A stretch of 41,390 bases of DNA from a virus: positions 1 through 41,390 of the IMG/VR virus record IMGVR_UViG_3300021964_006474; one strand, given 5' to 3'. The notes under the pieces were generated by a model, which saw nothing but the letters and a program-made list of their open reading frames with translations, had not been told where the DNA came from and did not search any database. The translations under genes and the position numbers were made by a program. Positions 1-10,900 of the stretch are shown here, in pieces. How positions within the stretch are numbered: position 1 is the first letter of the stretch; each line of letters opens with the position of its first letter.

Positions 1-104
1 TAAGTACGCTTATACGTTACATACCCTAGACCGTTGAAACCCCAAGGGGGCATCTTGTCTGCGTATTCGTTAGCGTGGTCGTCTGAAATGAAAAAAGGGT
101 TCAC
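1..104 (-). CDS. nrdJ: Class II (adenosylcobalamin-dependent) ribonucleotide reductase, N-terminal fragment
   Basis: Only the first 34 codons lie in the window; the gene runs off the left edge. It starts at GTG (104-102), preceded by a strong AGGAGG six bases upstream (111-117). The N-terminus MNPFFISDDHANEYADK is followed by PPWGFNGLGYVTYKRT. The stretch W-G-x3-LG-x-VTYKRT matches the start of monomeric B12-dependent ribonucleoside triphosphate reductases such as the Lactobacillus leichmannii enzyme. Those enzymes reduce ribonucleotides to deoxyribonucleotides through a cobalamin-generated thiyl radical, without needing oxygen or a second subunit. Family assignment rests on this short block alone; catalytic residues are outside the window. 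A promoter sits about 120 bp upstream. Phage copies supply dNTPs for replication. Confidence 0.75.
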   Translation of the reverse strand, partial: MNPFFISDDHANEYADKMPPWGFNGLGYVTYKRT

Positions 105-223
105 CTTATGTCCTCCTATGGCTGTGAACGTGTGTATAAAAATAATGGTTTTACTATTGTAGCCACCCACAATGAACTACAATCGTCAAGTCATTGTGAG
201 AGTTGCAAAAATCTTGCTAGATC

Positions 224-252
224 ATGCTACCATGAACGTGGCAGCATGTCAA
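224..252 (-). promoter_or_regulatory. Promoter for nrdJ
   Basis: The minus strand reads TTGACA (252-247), a 17-bp spacer, then TAGCAT (229-224). The -35 box is a perfect sigma70-type match and the -10 matches 4 of 6. The TGA stop of the upstream 245-aa gene (251-249) lies inside the -35 box. The predicted leader is about 110 nt and ends in a strong Shine-Dalgarno before the GTG start. Confidence 0.6.
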
Positions 253-986
253 ACTGACAAGCTTGCTAGTTCTTTCGCTAACTCCACTCTGTTAGAGAAG
301 AGCAAAAACAACCCAGCTGCCTGGGTATTTAAATGAACTGATGCTTCTCCTTGAGATGACTTCGGCATCTCCAGAGAAAGCAAATTGACAGCACACAACT
401 TTCGGATATAATCCACAAAGTCAACTTTGCTTTCAACCCCTACATTTAGAGTTTCTATAGCAGAGTACAGTACAGACATTCTACTACATGTGGCACGCTG
501 CGTCAATATACAACTAATGATTACAGCAGCAAATTCTTCCCAATACCCAAACAGCGACAAAGACGGAAGTACCGCTGACACCTGCATGATTGATCTGCTG
601 CTTTGGCTTAAGCACACAGCCGCTTCTAAAGCATAGTCAGGCTCGTCATGCATCGCTAAGTACAGAACAGCATTGTCCAGCAACTCAATACCCGCCAGCA
701 CCTGCCGGTCATGAACCGAATCAATCAAACAAAACTCGCTCGCCAACGCCAACAAAATATCTGTCTGATCAAACGAGTACTTATCATTGTGGGCATTGAC
801 CACAGAGTGCATGACCAAAGTCAAATCAATTGTCTCGTCTAGAACAGCACCTTCTTCAGCAACCAAAAACTGAAGCATGTTGACTATGCCCGCAGAATAA
901 AAATCATCAATAGACTCAAGCACCACTACTTCATCACGAGTCCACGTAGGTATAGGCAAATCTGAATCTTCTTCAAAGATAGGCAT
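249..986 (-). CDS. Hypothetical protein, 245 aa
   Basis: I do not recognise this family. The product is an acidic, probably alpha-helical soluble protein with many hydrophobic helices and no signal peptide or clear membrane segment. The N-terminal 20 residues are acidic (EEDSD near residue 5). The gene lies between the end of the capsid operon and nrdJ. It has its own promoter: TGC-TATAAT directly upstream, with only AGGGT between the -10 box and the ATG, so the mRNA should be leaderless. Its TGA stop overlaps the -35 box of the nrdJ promoter. Antisense frames inside it are shadows. Confidence 0.75.
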   Translation of the reverse strand: MPIFEEDSDLPIPTWTRDEVVVLESIDDFYSAGIVNMLQFLVAEEGAVLDETIDLTLVMHSVVNAHNDKYSFDQTDILLALASEFCLIDSVHDRQVLAGIELLDNAVLYLAMHDEPDYALEAAVCLSQSSRSIMQVSAVLPSLSLFGYWEEFAAVIISCILTQRATCSRMSVLYSAIETLNVGVESKVDFVDYIRKLCAVNLLSLEMPKSSQGEASVHLNTQAAGLFLLFSNRVELAKELASLSV

Positions 987-991
987 ACCCT

Positions 992-1000
992 ATTATAGCA
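992..1000 (-). promoter_or_regulatory. Extended -10 promoter, leaderless start of the 245-aa gene
   Basis: The minus strand reads TGCTATAAT (1000-992), a perfect TGn extended -10. Five bases (AGGGT) separate it from the ATG at 986, so transcription should begin at the A of the ATG. No -35 box is recognisable, because that region is the stem of the preceding terminator. The TG of the extended -10 directly follows the terminator's T-run. Confidence 0.7.
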
Positions 1001-1028
1001 AAAGCCCCCCGACCGAAGCCGGGGGGCC
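1000..1028 (-). terminator. Intrinsic terminator of the head operon (UUCG loop)
   Basis: On the minus strand a 10-bp stem (1027-1018 with 1013-1004, one G-T pair) closes a TTCG tetraloop and is followed by TTTTGC. It sits about 50 nt after the capsid stop. The GC-rich stem with a c(UUCG)g loop should be very stable. The T-run merges into the next gene's promoter. Confidence 0.85.
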
Positions 1029-1076
1029 TTTGAACTAGTCGCTAAGTTTTAGCGACCTTTAAGTTGATCTCTAGGA

Positions 1077-2363
1077 TCAGCTCGGAGCGGCGTCGAAGGT
1101 GACCTTGACGAACGCTTCGGGACGCTTGACAGCGAGGGCAAGACGCTCTTCAGCAAGCACCACGATGGCGTTGCGGACGAAGAAGTCTGAGTGCTGTTCC
1201 GAAATACGGATTGAAGCAGCCTCACGGTCGTACAGCTGAGCGCCAGTACCGAACGCACCGACAAGAGCGGTACCCTCAGCGATGGCCGGAGTGTCAATGA
1301 CGGGGATACGCCAGACACGTGACTCAGCGCCACCAGCAACTGACATGGCAAGAAGGTACGTGCCCTGTGAGTTCTTGGTAAGCTCAATGTCTTCCCAATC
1401 TGACGGGTGGACGATGATGCCGGTCGGCTCGTAGTAGGCAAGGTATGCCAGAGTAGCCGCACGACGAAGAGCATCGGCCTTGGTGTCAGCAACAGGTGAA
1501 GTTGCACCTGCAGACCATGAGTAGGTCTGGATGTCAGTGGTGTTGAGAATACCAGTAAGGTCCTCACCAGTACCAGCACCGGAAAGAATCTGGGCATCTT
1601 CGGTCAGACGAAGACCGTAAAGAAGCTCGTTGTCGATGATTGAACGCAGCTGCGGCTCATCGGCAAGAACGTTACGGTGAGCGGCTTCCCAGTGAGCAAT
1701 CGTCCGCACCGGAGCCTGCTCGCCAACGAAGGTCATCGTTGACTGAGGCTTGGCACCGAAGTTGCCTGACGAGTACTCAGGAACAACTGAAGCGTTGTTC
1801 GTGAAGCCGGTCTGACGGAAGTACTCAACAACCGCTGAGTTGGTGGTACGTGCCGGGAAAAGGTCACGCACACGGCTACGACGCTGAGCAATCGGGACGA
1901 TACCGTCACGCTCAATAGCGCCGAAAGCGTCAGGAGTACCAGTAGGAAGACCTGAGTAAAGGTCCTTCTGCTGAAGTGACTTGGCCATGAACGGGGAGGT
2001 CATGTTTACGCCAGCCTTGCCACCCTGAAGTGACTTGAACTCCTCTGAGTTAAGGAACGCATCACCGACTGAACGGTGACGAGCAACCTCTGACTCAACG
2101 CCAGCAGCAACCTCAGCAGCAACTGACTTGTACTCGGCCTCTGAAGACCAAGCGGACACGTCACGAAGAGTGCTCATGTCCTCAATAAGACCCTTGATCT
2201 CACGAATCTGGGTCATGTTATTCTGGAATGCTGACTTCTTCTCGTCATCAGCGATGAGGGTTGTGCCCTCAAATTGCATCGAATCAGCGATCTGCTTCTG
2301 CTCATCCATCTTTTCGGTAAGAGCAGACTTCAGCTCGTTGAGTCGGCTTTCATCAAAACTCAT
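1077..2363 (-). CDS. Major capsid protein, HK97 fold
   Basis: The 428-residue product matches the Phage_capsid family of HK97-like major capsid proteins. Residues 1 to about 115 are charged and helical, like the delta/scaffold domain that the prohead protease removes. The shell domain follows, with typical blocks: a substrate-like N-arm, the E-loop region around GFTNNASVVPEYSSG, the P-domain helix after RNVLADEPQLRSIIDNELLYG, and the late segment GIIVHPSDWEDIELTKNSQG. The start is supported by AAGGAG 8 nt upstream of the ATG. It is the last gene of the head operon, followed by a strong terminator. The spacing to the protease gene is unusual, because several unrelated genes including a 9-kb one lie between them. 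Confidence 0.93.
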   Translation of the reverse strand: MSFDESRLNELKSALTEKMDEQKQIADSMQFEGTTLIADDEKKSAFQNNMTQIREIKGLIEDMSTLRDVSAWSSEAEYKSVAAEVAAGVESEVARHRSVGDAFLNSEEFKSLQGGKAGVNMTSPFMAKSLQQKDLYSGLPTGTPDAFGAIERDGIVPIAQRRSRVRDLFPARTTNSAVVEYFRQTGFTNNASVVPEYSSGNFGAKPQSTMTFVGEQAPVRTIAHWEAAHRNVLADEPQLRSIIDNELLYGLRLTEDAQILSGAGTGEDLTGILNTTDIQTYSWSAGATSPVADTKADALRRAATLAYLAYYEPTGIIVHPSDWEDIELTKNSQGTYLLAMSVAGGAESRVWRIPVIDTPAIAEGTALVGAFGTGAQLYDREAASIRISEQHSDFFVRNAIVVLAEERLALAVKRPEAFVKVTFDAAPS

Positions 2364-2508
2364 GTTTAGTCTCCTTAAGGTTTGAGTTTAACATGTTTAC
2401 TTTAATGACAGGCGACCCAACAATCTGGTGACACCAGTCAAGTATTATGCTATCACCTACGTAAAGGGGTTCACGGGAACTTTCCCAAGATTCTCTTGCA
2501 GCAGGCAA
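2353..2508 (-). CDS. Possible small protein, 51 aa, upstream of capsid
   Basis: The operon has an otherwise empty 188-bp gap between the 504-aa gene and capsid. One minus frame is open through the whole gap and ends at a TGA overlapping the capsid start (stop 2355-2353). A TTG at 2508 would give MPAARESWESSREPLYVGDS and 31 more residues. No Shine-Dalgarno precedes the TTG, and the frame stays open upstream without ATG or GTG, so the true start is uncertain. The close packing elsewhere in this operon makes a small gene plausible. Alternatively the gap is an untranslated leader; it contains the inverted repeat CTGGTG-A-CACCAG at about 2425-2437. Confidence 0.3.
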   Translation of the reverse strand: MPAARESWESSREPLYVGDSIILDWCHQIVGSPVIKVNMLNSNLKETKHEF

Positions 2509-2551
2509 CAGTACTATTCTAATGTATAGCGCAAACCTTAATCCAGCGATG

Positions 2552-4066
2552 CTACTTGCGAGTAGACCGTGGATGACCCTTAGGAAGCAAGTCGTTATCG
2601 GTTGTATACTTCGGATTTGATGGTTTTCCGCTAGACGTTAACTTAAGGAACGCATTGACACGGCCCATAGCCCACTGCTGCCGACCCATCTTCGGACGAT
2701 GCGTCTGCGAAAACGCCCCAGCGCCTCTACGCCACACAGCTTTCAACATACCCAGCGTGACTTTACGGCTATCTTTATTACGTTTTGTCATCTTCTCGTT
2801 GTGAGTCTTAACCTTTTCTTTCAAAGACTTTTCAACCGCAGCCGAAAGTTTAATCCCGCCACGAGTGTTCGCAGCAGTCCCTGGCTTGTTTCGACGTGAA
2901 CCGCTAATACGTTCAGAAGGTTTAGCAGGAGTCTTAGGATCATTCGGCCCGTACTTTCTAGCAGCCTTCTCACGAACTTTCCAATTATCTGGAATTAACT
3001 CAGTCCTACCCAAAGCACGGGCACGCTTCATAATGTGACGCTTAGCAGCCTCTCTATCCTTGCCTAAACCGTAAGCCTGGATAGCGTTCCGCAAATCACC
3101 AACATCTCTAATCGGGTACGACCCGTCAGGAAGCGCCCAACCCCGCTTAGCGTACTCTTCACGACGCTTCTGCGTATAGAACCGCTTCTCCTCAATAGTA
3201 TCAAACGTCGTTTTCTCGCCGCCCTCTACACGACGAACAATAGCCTTCGCCCAAGTGTAACCGGCATCGCCACCCCACAAAGCCCAAGCAATACGCCCAT
3301 TAGACGGAAACCCTTTTTCGCCTGGACGGTACCCCTCAGCTTTTGAATCGCTTTGATGACGATCAAAATAAGCCTTAACCCGCTTCACAGTACGATACGG
3401 CAAATTCTTACCGTTCGCAATATCACGAGCACGAGCAACACCAACCATAGTGCCGCCACGACCAAACTCTTTACGCCACTCCAAACCCTTCTTGGCCTCC
3501 GACACCATACCAGCAGTCGGCTTAAAAGAATCCGAAACGCCTGCTTTGCCGGAAACAAGCCCGCCGCCAGGAAGAGTTTCAATACCACGTGGGCCACGCT
3601 CACGCAGATTCTCCCACCTGCGCTCATTGGTTACAGTTCTACGGGCAGGACGTTGAGCACGAATAACTCTCGCAGACCCATTGCCGCCGTTACCGTGGGC
3701 AGCATTATGCTCTTCAGGTGTAGCACAAGGTGCCCACTTGCCTTGAGCAGTTTGATGCGCCCCAAAACAACCTAACTTGACAGCGGCCTGCTCTGCTTCA
3801 GCCCGAGAAGAAAACACGCTCTTTCCTTTAGCGGCTTTCAACCGCAGCATTTCTTTACTGCCAGTTTTCTTTCCTTGTTGTTCTTTCCATTCACGAAAAG
3901 CAGGATTACCTAGCTTAATAAGCTGCTGCAAATCTTCAGCGGACTCGCACGGACCCCAAGCGTCATCACCGACTTTGTGGGCACCAGTGCAGCCCAGAAT
4001 GTCTGATAGGTTTTCCGCCATTTCTTTCGTAGGTACTGTCTGTCCTTCTAAAGGGTCCTTAGCCAT
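2552..4066 (-). CDS. Head-associated protein with two Cys-His-Cys motifs and a DUF6582-like module
   Basis: This basic 504-aa protein is built from modules. Two copies of a C-x3-H-x9-C motif lie at residues 26-40 and 100-114 (LGCTGAH...PC and LGCFGAH...PC). A middle block around EAKKGLEWRKEFGRGG and GRIAWALWGGDAG resembles a domain common in phage head proteins. A block around ALPDGSYPIRDVGDLRNAIQ, ending in HIMKRARALGRTELIP, matches the DUF6582 type seen near capsid genes. The C-terminus is basic. I chose the ATG at 4066, with GGAGG 9 nt upstream, which overlaps the previous stop by 8 bp; the frame extends further up without a better start. The gene precedes capsid. The role is unknown; virion or assembly is inferred from context. 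Confidence 0.8.
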   Translation of the reverse strand: MAKDPLEGQTVPTKEMAENLSDILGCTGAHKVGDDAWGPCESAEDLQQLIKLGNPAFREWKEQQGKKTGSKEMLRLKAAKGKSVFSSRAEAEQAAVKLGCFGAHQTAQGKWAPCATPEEHNAAHGNGGNGSARVIRAQRPARRTVTNERRWENLRERGPRGIETLPGGGLVSGKAGVSDSFKPTAGMVSEAKKGLEWRKEFGRGGTMVGVARARDIANGKNLPYRTVKRVKAYFDRHQSDSKAEGYRPGEKGFPSNGRIAWALWGGDAGYTWAKAIVRRVEGGEKTTFDTIEEKRFYTQKRREEYAKRGWALPDGSYPIRDVGDLRNAIQAYGLGKDREAAKRHIMKRARALGRTELIPDNWKVREKAARKYGPNDPKTPAKPSERISGSRRNKPGTAANTRGGIKLSAAVEKSLKEKVKTHNEKMTKRNKDSRKVTLGMLKAVWRRGAGAFSQTHRPKMGRQQWAMGRVNAFLKLTSSGKPSNPKYTTDNDLLPKGHPRSTRK

Positions 4067-4673
4067 CAGCATCATCCTCCGGCTCAATTGCCTCAAAAGT
4101 AACACCTATAGCATCAGGAGAAACAAACTTCGCTAATTTCAAAACTTCTTTAATCGAAGAGTTATCGTTAGTAATCTCAGCATCTTTCAACAACGTATAC
4201 AACGCATGAATATCTTCTCTAACTTCTTCGTCTTCTCTGTCCTCTTCATCAATAGCCATAAACCCTGATTCACTACTAGCGTACAACACCTGCCACAACT
4301 CGTTAAGTTGCTTATAGTTCACTAGTTTCGGCATTCTAGCAGGAGCCGTGGAGATATAAGTTTTTAAGTCTTCTAAAGACATAGCTTCAAGCTCAGCAAC
4401 ATTATCATCATAATCAGCGTTAAACTGCTCAACTTTTTTGCGAGCATCTTCAAACTTAGCTGAATCTACTTCAATAGCATCTGGAAAACGTCGCTTAATT
4501 CTGGTGGGCGTATACATGTCAGTATCAGGCTCACGGGTAGCCCGAATACTCATCTCTAGTTCAAGTTCAGACGCCTCTTCTTCAAAGCCACGCTTAACAA
4601 AAAACTCTACAGAGTTAAGACTAGAAACGGTAAGAAGCATCGTAGCGTTTTTAGTTAAAACATAGTGTTTCAT
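4059..4673 (-). CDS. Hypothetical acidic protein, 204 aa
   Basis: I do not recognise this family. The protein is acidic, with helical stretches, an N-terminal hydrophobic strand (VLTKNATMLLTVSS) and a very acidic C-terminus (EPEDDADG). There is no signal peptide. The start overlaps the preceding gene's stop as ATGA, which indicates translational coupling, and its own stop overlaps the next gene. It lies in the head operon between the giant gene and capsid, which suggests a structural or assembly role, but the sequence does not show one. Confidence 0.8.
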   Translation of the reverse strand: MKHYVLTKNATMLLTVSSLNSVEFFVKRGFEEEASELELEMSIRATREPDTDMYTPTRIKRRFPDAIEVDSAKFEDARKKVEQFNADYDDNVAELEAMSLEDLKTYISTAPARMPKLVNYKQLNELWQVLYASSESGFMAIDEEDREDEEVREDIHALYTLLKDAEITNDNSSIKEVLKLAKFVSPDAIGVTFEAIEPEDDADG

Positions 4674-4900
4674 TGCAGTTCTCCAGTGGTTTGGTCATCA
4701 ACCACGCTTATAACATTATAGTATGAAAAGCCTGATCTGGCCAGGTCTTCCATAGTGTTTAGTCTTTCGCCTTCAATTCTGTCTTTTAAATGCTCAATAA
4801 CATTGGGGTTGCCTTGGTCGCCCAGAACTAACCCGTTACCAGTTTGAGTAACAGTAGCAACAAGCTGGGATTGTAGATTATAAATTTCAAATTTTTGCAT
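4670..4900 (-). CDS. Hypothetical protein, 76 aa
   Basis: This small soluble protein is unknown to me. It begins MQKFEIYNLQSQLVATVTQT and looks like a small alpha/beta domain. An AAGG lies about 12 nt before the ATG, a longer spacing than usual. A TTGACA (4929-4924) lies upstream, but no -10 box with good spacing follows, so I do not call a promoter. The stop overlaps the next start as ATGA. It directly follows the giant gene in the head operon. Confidence 0.75.
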   Translation of the reverse strand: MQKFEIYNLQSQLVATVTQTGNGLVLGDQGNPNVIEHLKDRIEGERLNTMEDLARSGFSYYNVISVVDDQTTGELQ

Positions 4901-4937
4901 ATTACTAGTCTACCTTAATCTCATGTCAATAGCAATT

Positions 4938-7900
4938 TTAAAGACGTGCTGCGGACTCGCCCTGATCGAAGCGTAGACGAGGATTTACCCAATCCCGGTG
5001 ACGGAAGAAATTGTCATCAGCTGTCAGCAAGATGTCAATGAGTTGATCTCCATCAACATCTGAGTCAATCAGCCATCCATATCTTTCCAAGAACATGTCT
5101 TCAGAACGCTTCCATCCCTCGCTATCTAGCCCACCATGCTCATTACGAATGTCTCCAATAACGCCTCTTATGTCTTCAGCCTGATGTGCAGCACGTAATC
5201 TCTCAAGAGCACGATCAAAAGATTCTGCAACTTCTTTCCGTCGCTCAGCATTTCCTGCAACAGCATCTCGTAACCCTCGCATCACGCCGCTCACTGCACG
5301 GTCAGGTACCGCTCGGTTGGCATCACCATCAACTGCATCGTTAATCCTACCCCCCCAGCCGTCATTCGCCCAAGCTCTCAGCTGATCTTCAGGAGACAAA
5401 CCTTCCATAAAGAACCAGTCTCCGTCATTATGGCCTCGCCCGTATCCGTATTCTTCGGACAGTTGACGGCCCCGCATAGCAAGACCCATATCAATTGGAA
5501 CAATCCTACGGTTACCGTCTGCGTCAATATACGACATCCAGTTACCGTCGTGCCTATCGGAGTTAGCAATTAATCCGTCTAGAAGCGCCATATGCGTCAT
5601 ATCGTCTAACAGTTCCCCAGTAGCTCCAACAAGACCGTCGGGTCCTACTTCAACACCAACTTGTATACTGTCTGGATCAGCCCCATCTGGAATAACATTA
5701 TGCAACGCCTCACCAATAAGACCACGAGCTTCCTGATTCGCTACATAGTTAGGGTTAATGTTGTCGTTTACGGGACCATCAATCCTCATCTGACCCATAG
5801 CAAAGCCCATGCGGACACCCAAAGCACGACCAATAAGCTCAGCGCCAGACTCGTCAACGCCATAAGCACGACCATCATTAAACTTAACTATAAACGTGTT
5901 TCCAGTTTCATTGTCTCGAAGAATTTGCGTACCATTAAAGCCAGGGTCGTTGTTGTTAACCCCAGCACTCGGTGATCCTAAAATGGTAAACCTTAAGTCA
6001 CCCAAACGATCAGGGGATCTAGTCCCATCGATCAAATTACGATGTTCCCTATCAACCTGTCTAATGAAAGCATTGTCTATCTCAGAGCCAAGATTTTGTC
6101 GGATGGAATATAAACGCCTTAAATCTGAATCAGACATTGTGCTCAAAGTGATGCCCAGGTCAGCTAGCCCTCGCATCTCACCTGCTTCTAGTGCTTCTCG
6201 AATCTGACGATCACTTCTGTTATCTAGACGATTCATCCTAGACACATTCGACATCTTCAAAAGCACTTGGTTAACCATGCTACTTGGAATATCCGAAACC
6301 TTATTGTTACTATCAGCTAAGTAAGCAAGAGCGTCATCAACAGTATTAATACCATTAGCGCCATCAGGAACAATCGGAACCGGACGCTGGTCAGTTACGC
6401 TAATTTCAGGGTTCATTCTCTGACTTGCTGAAGCCGCCTTCTGACGAGGAGGAGGTCCTGAAGGTACCGAAGGAATCGAAGGAATCGACGGCTCTGGAGG
6501 ACTATCATAACGATCAATCAAATCAGGTGTTACCTGACGTGGATCGTTGTCAGCATCACTCAAAATATCTGTAATATCCCAAGTACCGTCACTGAACGTG
6601 GTACCCCTAAACGGGTTGGGAAGCCTCAAACCTGCTAGCTCAGGGTCATCAGCAAGCAACTGATCAACCATATCTGCATCTAAAGCACCAATATTGTTAG
6701 CGGGATCGTCGGCTTGCTCGGTGCCGATGTAAACTCCACCGCCTCTAAACATCTGGAACGCAACAGAGTTTCTAATACCCTCACCTTCCAACGCCAACAT
6801 GAAATCATGCATGTCTGGCAGTTCATTAACATCGTCAGCATCCATGCTAGCCATAAACTGCGGTAGGTTCTCAACGTTCAATAAAGGCTCAACCATAGCC
6901 TCAATACGTTCAGCCCTCACATCATCCTGAATAAGAGCCTTTGCGGTACGCTGCTTCAAAGTAGGTTCAATACCTGTACGTTTCGCTTCTTTATAACCGT
7001 TGTAATCCCGCAAAACCTCAACCATCTGCTCGTTAAGGTTCCTAATGTGATTAGGATTATCATCTCTAAAGCCGATGCGAGGCCAAACAACTCGGCCATC
7101 ATCAACAGCACCAACCTTAACTTTGTTAACACCCATATTTCTATAGAACAACAAGTTGTTGTTAAACATCTCTTCAGTGAAACCGCCACCGGCAAACGAA
7201 ATGTCTTGTCCCTCAAAGTTTATAACACGGCTCGTGCCTAACAAATTATGCTTAACCTTACCGTTACCCGCCGCATCCCAAGTGATGGTACGAGACATTC
7301 TACCTAGCCGGAACCCTCCATCGTTTTCGGAATAAGTTTCTTCAGCAACAACATTACCATTAGAATCTAATAGTTGGAATTTCATACTAGACTGAACATC
7401 AATCTGCAGGATCTTTCCATTAGCGCCGTCACGTGAAATGAAAACACCATCGCCACGTCCATCAGTCGTGGGAATAATCTGCTTCGTGTACGTCTCACCA
7501 TTAATCTCTACAGACCCAACCTGAACCGGCTGATCCGTACCCAATAAGAACGCATCTCTGATTCGTGATTCAACTTGCGCATCAGTCATCGCACTCAGGC
7601 CATCACGTCCGCCAATATCCCACGGCGGCGGTTCCCTATCACTATAACGCCGCTCAGCAATGTCTTTAATCTTCTGCTCACGCTTTTGCTGACGCTGCCG
7701 TCTAGCTTTAAGGAAGTTCCATCTAGCCACGTTGCGCCATCTATCAGACAACTGTGGTTTGTTATCAACAGCGTCTCCAAGATTAGCCCGAGCTGACGCA
7801 ACCGCACGCCCATCAAGAAGTTCCTCACGTAAAGTACGAAGACCATTTTCGTCTGTGATGTTTGGGTCCATGTTGTCAAGGCGTTCTTGAACATACTCTA

Positions 7901-10900
7901 AATGGCGATCAATAGCCTCAACTGACCTTTCATTCAGAGGAAGGTTTCTTTCAAAACTTCTATCTCCTCTGATCCGCATCGCACCGTTCCAAGATCGCAT
8001 CAGATCATCTTTCTGACTGTCAGAAAGATTCGTGCTGTTTAGAATGCGTTCTCTATACCGCAACATCTCATTAGTTGAAGCTTCCGCCATCACCATTTCG
8101 TTTTTCAGCATACCTTTTAGTTCTGGTATTTTATCAGCAGACATATTCTCTGCAAATATTGTGTTTCTAATTCTCGCCCTTAAAGCGGCATCGCCCTGCC
8201 GAGGCTGATCCACAAGGTCAGGAGTAACACTACCCAGGTTCCTAAGTCTTCTAGCTTCTACCTCACTCTGAAGTCTATTAATCAAAGCATCTAATTCATC
8301 AACATCTCTACCCAGCGTGTCAAGACCCCAAACTTTGTTGCTTCGTAAGTGCTCTATGTGTGCTTGCAAAGCTTCATCGGAACGATCCTGCAAATCTCTG
8401 TCCAACTGGAAACGGCTAATGTTTCCACGCCTAGCCCGCTCACGGTCCATAGCGTCACCTAAGTATTCGAAATACCGTTGAACATCATCTTCAGAAAGAC
8501 CATTAGCGTCACGTTGAGCCGCAAACGCCAATAACGAAGCATACTCACGTTCGAAACGCCCAAACTCTTCAGGAGACATATTTTCTAAGTACCCCTGTAA
8601 TCTCACGCCCGCAGGATCAGCATCTGCTGCATCAATAACAGCATCAAACCGCTCACGGCTAGTCATTCCTTCCGTAAACTCAAAAGGACCCCCTGAAGGA
8701 GCGCCGCCTCTGTCAGCATCAGCACGCCGCTGATCAGCAGCACGCAACCTGTCAGCCTGCTCCACAGCCGCTCTAGACGGAGGACCACCCGCAGGATTGC
8801 CCGCACGTAAACGAGCTTGCCGAATTGCACGATCACGAGGACTCATATCATCCAGCATCGCATCGTCCATGTTCGCCATGCGTCGTGCCAAATCAGCCAC
8901 ATCGCCGTCGTTAATATTTAACAAATCAGCATATCTGTCTTTTACTGCTGCCCTTAATTGAGGATCAACGCCTTCGCCAGCGCCGACTCTAGCATCGAAC
9001 CTTTCTAACAATTCCTCAGCGGAGAACAAATCAAGGCCAGAAAGGAAACGATCTGGGTCAGCGTCAAACCTATTAAGCGCATCATCATAATTAGCATCAA
9101 CCCGGTTAATATTAATATCAACCTCTGGTTCGTCAACTACCCGATTAGCTGAAGGGGCACCATCAACAAGGAAATCAAAGTCTGGACCAATTCGATTAAG
9201 AGCCACATCTGGATTATCACGCAAACCCATAATGCCTTCACGGCGATTCGCATCAAGACGTGGCAGATACTCTTGCAAAATATCTAAATCACTAGCCACA
9301 CGAGCAGCAGTATCATTTGCATCAAAAGCTTGTTCTTCACGAACAAACCGTAGACCATCGACCATTTGGTTCAACTCACGGAACGTTTGAAGTCGTGTCG
9401 AAAGTATGCGAGACTGATCAGGGTTCGCTTCTATTGCTCTAAAAACCGCTGCTTCAAGATCAGCCACATTCCAACCATCCTGAAGATCACCAACATCATT
9501 GAGAAGCAATTGCAGAACTTCTTGATGCTCACGAACAGCCGCACCCACCAAGTTATCAACCTGCTCGGGAGTCAGATTATCAAGTTCAGGCATCGACGCA
9601 GGTGATCTCCGGTCCAAACTATTAAAGCCTGGATCATTCCTGTATTGCGGCAGACGCTGCGGCCTGTTAGACGCAGACCCAGGAACGTTCACACCTAAAC
9701 GATTCGGGTCTCTCGTACCATCCTGAAGAGCATTATACTCTCGGGCAATCGCTCCATAGTTGCGTAGATTGACAGCGTTTCTGTTTTCTAGCGCCATTTC
9801 GGCGGCAATGCGATCCACACGATTCAAGTCATCATCAGAAATACGTCGAAGATTGAAAGGCAAATCATCGCCAGCCTCAATCAACGCCTTAAGCTCATCA
9901 TCGCTAAACCGATCAAGAACATCAGGATCATTCGGATCAGGCGGCTCCGGTGCACCACCGGCACCAGCATTAGGATCAGTAGGATCACTAGGACGAAGAC
10001 GACGATTAACCTCACGGCCACGATCATTCAAATTGTTATCAGCATCATAGTAATCACCAAAACGCCTATCCAACTCGGCAGCATCAGTACCGTTATAATC
10101 ATCATCACGCCAGTAAGCACGACCCGGCAAACCATTCCGTGGGAACCTATTATTCACATTCCGCAACGAACGGCTATCAGGATCAGAACGTGGAATCTCA
10201 ACGGCCTGCCGCAATCTACGACGATCACGCTCTCCCGCAAGACGGCCAATAAGTTCCTCAAGGTCTTCTAACCCCTCACGGCCTTCAGCTGCGTAAAGGT
10301 CCGATAGCCGCAGATGAGCCTTAAAGAAAACGTCAAGTTCGTCATCACTCAAAGTCTCCAACATGTTTTGAGTCATGCCACCGCCAGAAACCTTAAAGTC
10401 TGCAGCCCGCTTCTCGAACTCGGCAATAACCGCAAACAAATCAGCGTTTTCGTCTAGATCAAACTTATCCTTAATGTTGTTTTCTTCCGACTCAATACGA
10501 GGACGCTTACCTGGGCCTTGGAAACGACGATCAAACTCGTTATCCATACGCTTCAGCAGCTCTTGCAAGTTTCCGATTTCATCAGCCGGAACCGCATTAG
10601 CATCTATACCCTCACGCACAGCACGCCGATACTTAATCAAATCATCATCAGAAATAGCATTAAAGAAATCAAGAGTCATGCCGCCGCCAGCAACCCTGTA
10701 ACGCTCCATATGCGCTTCCATCTCCGCAAGGACCCGTTGATAATCTTCAGGTTTAATCTCTGAGGCAGGCACCTTGTTTAGGCGGTCACGACGATCTCGT
10801 TCATCCGCTAAGCGGGCAGCAATCTTCATAAACGCATTATCACGCTGCGCTACCTCAGGGAACTGAATAAGCGCTTGATCAAATACGTCTTGGAAGAAAG

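Noticed and set aside
173-334. Plus-strand 54-codon frame at the left end
   Set aside because: It has no Shine-Dalgarno and is antisense to both the 245-aa gene's end and the nrdJ promoter.
1049-1597. Minus-strand frame of 182 codons inside the capsid gene
   Set aside because: It is a second frame of the confirmed capsid gene, rich in Leu/Ser/Arg as a shadow, with no start signal.
2413-2441. TTGACT upstream of capsid as a promoter
   Set aside because: No -10 box lies at 16-18 bp (the site reads GGGTCG).
4902-4929. TTGACA upstream of the 76-aa gene as a promoter
   Set aside because: The only -10-like hexamers give spacers of 16 or 19 bp with poor matches and lie too near the ATG.
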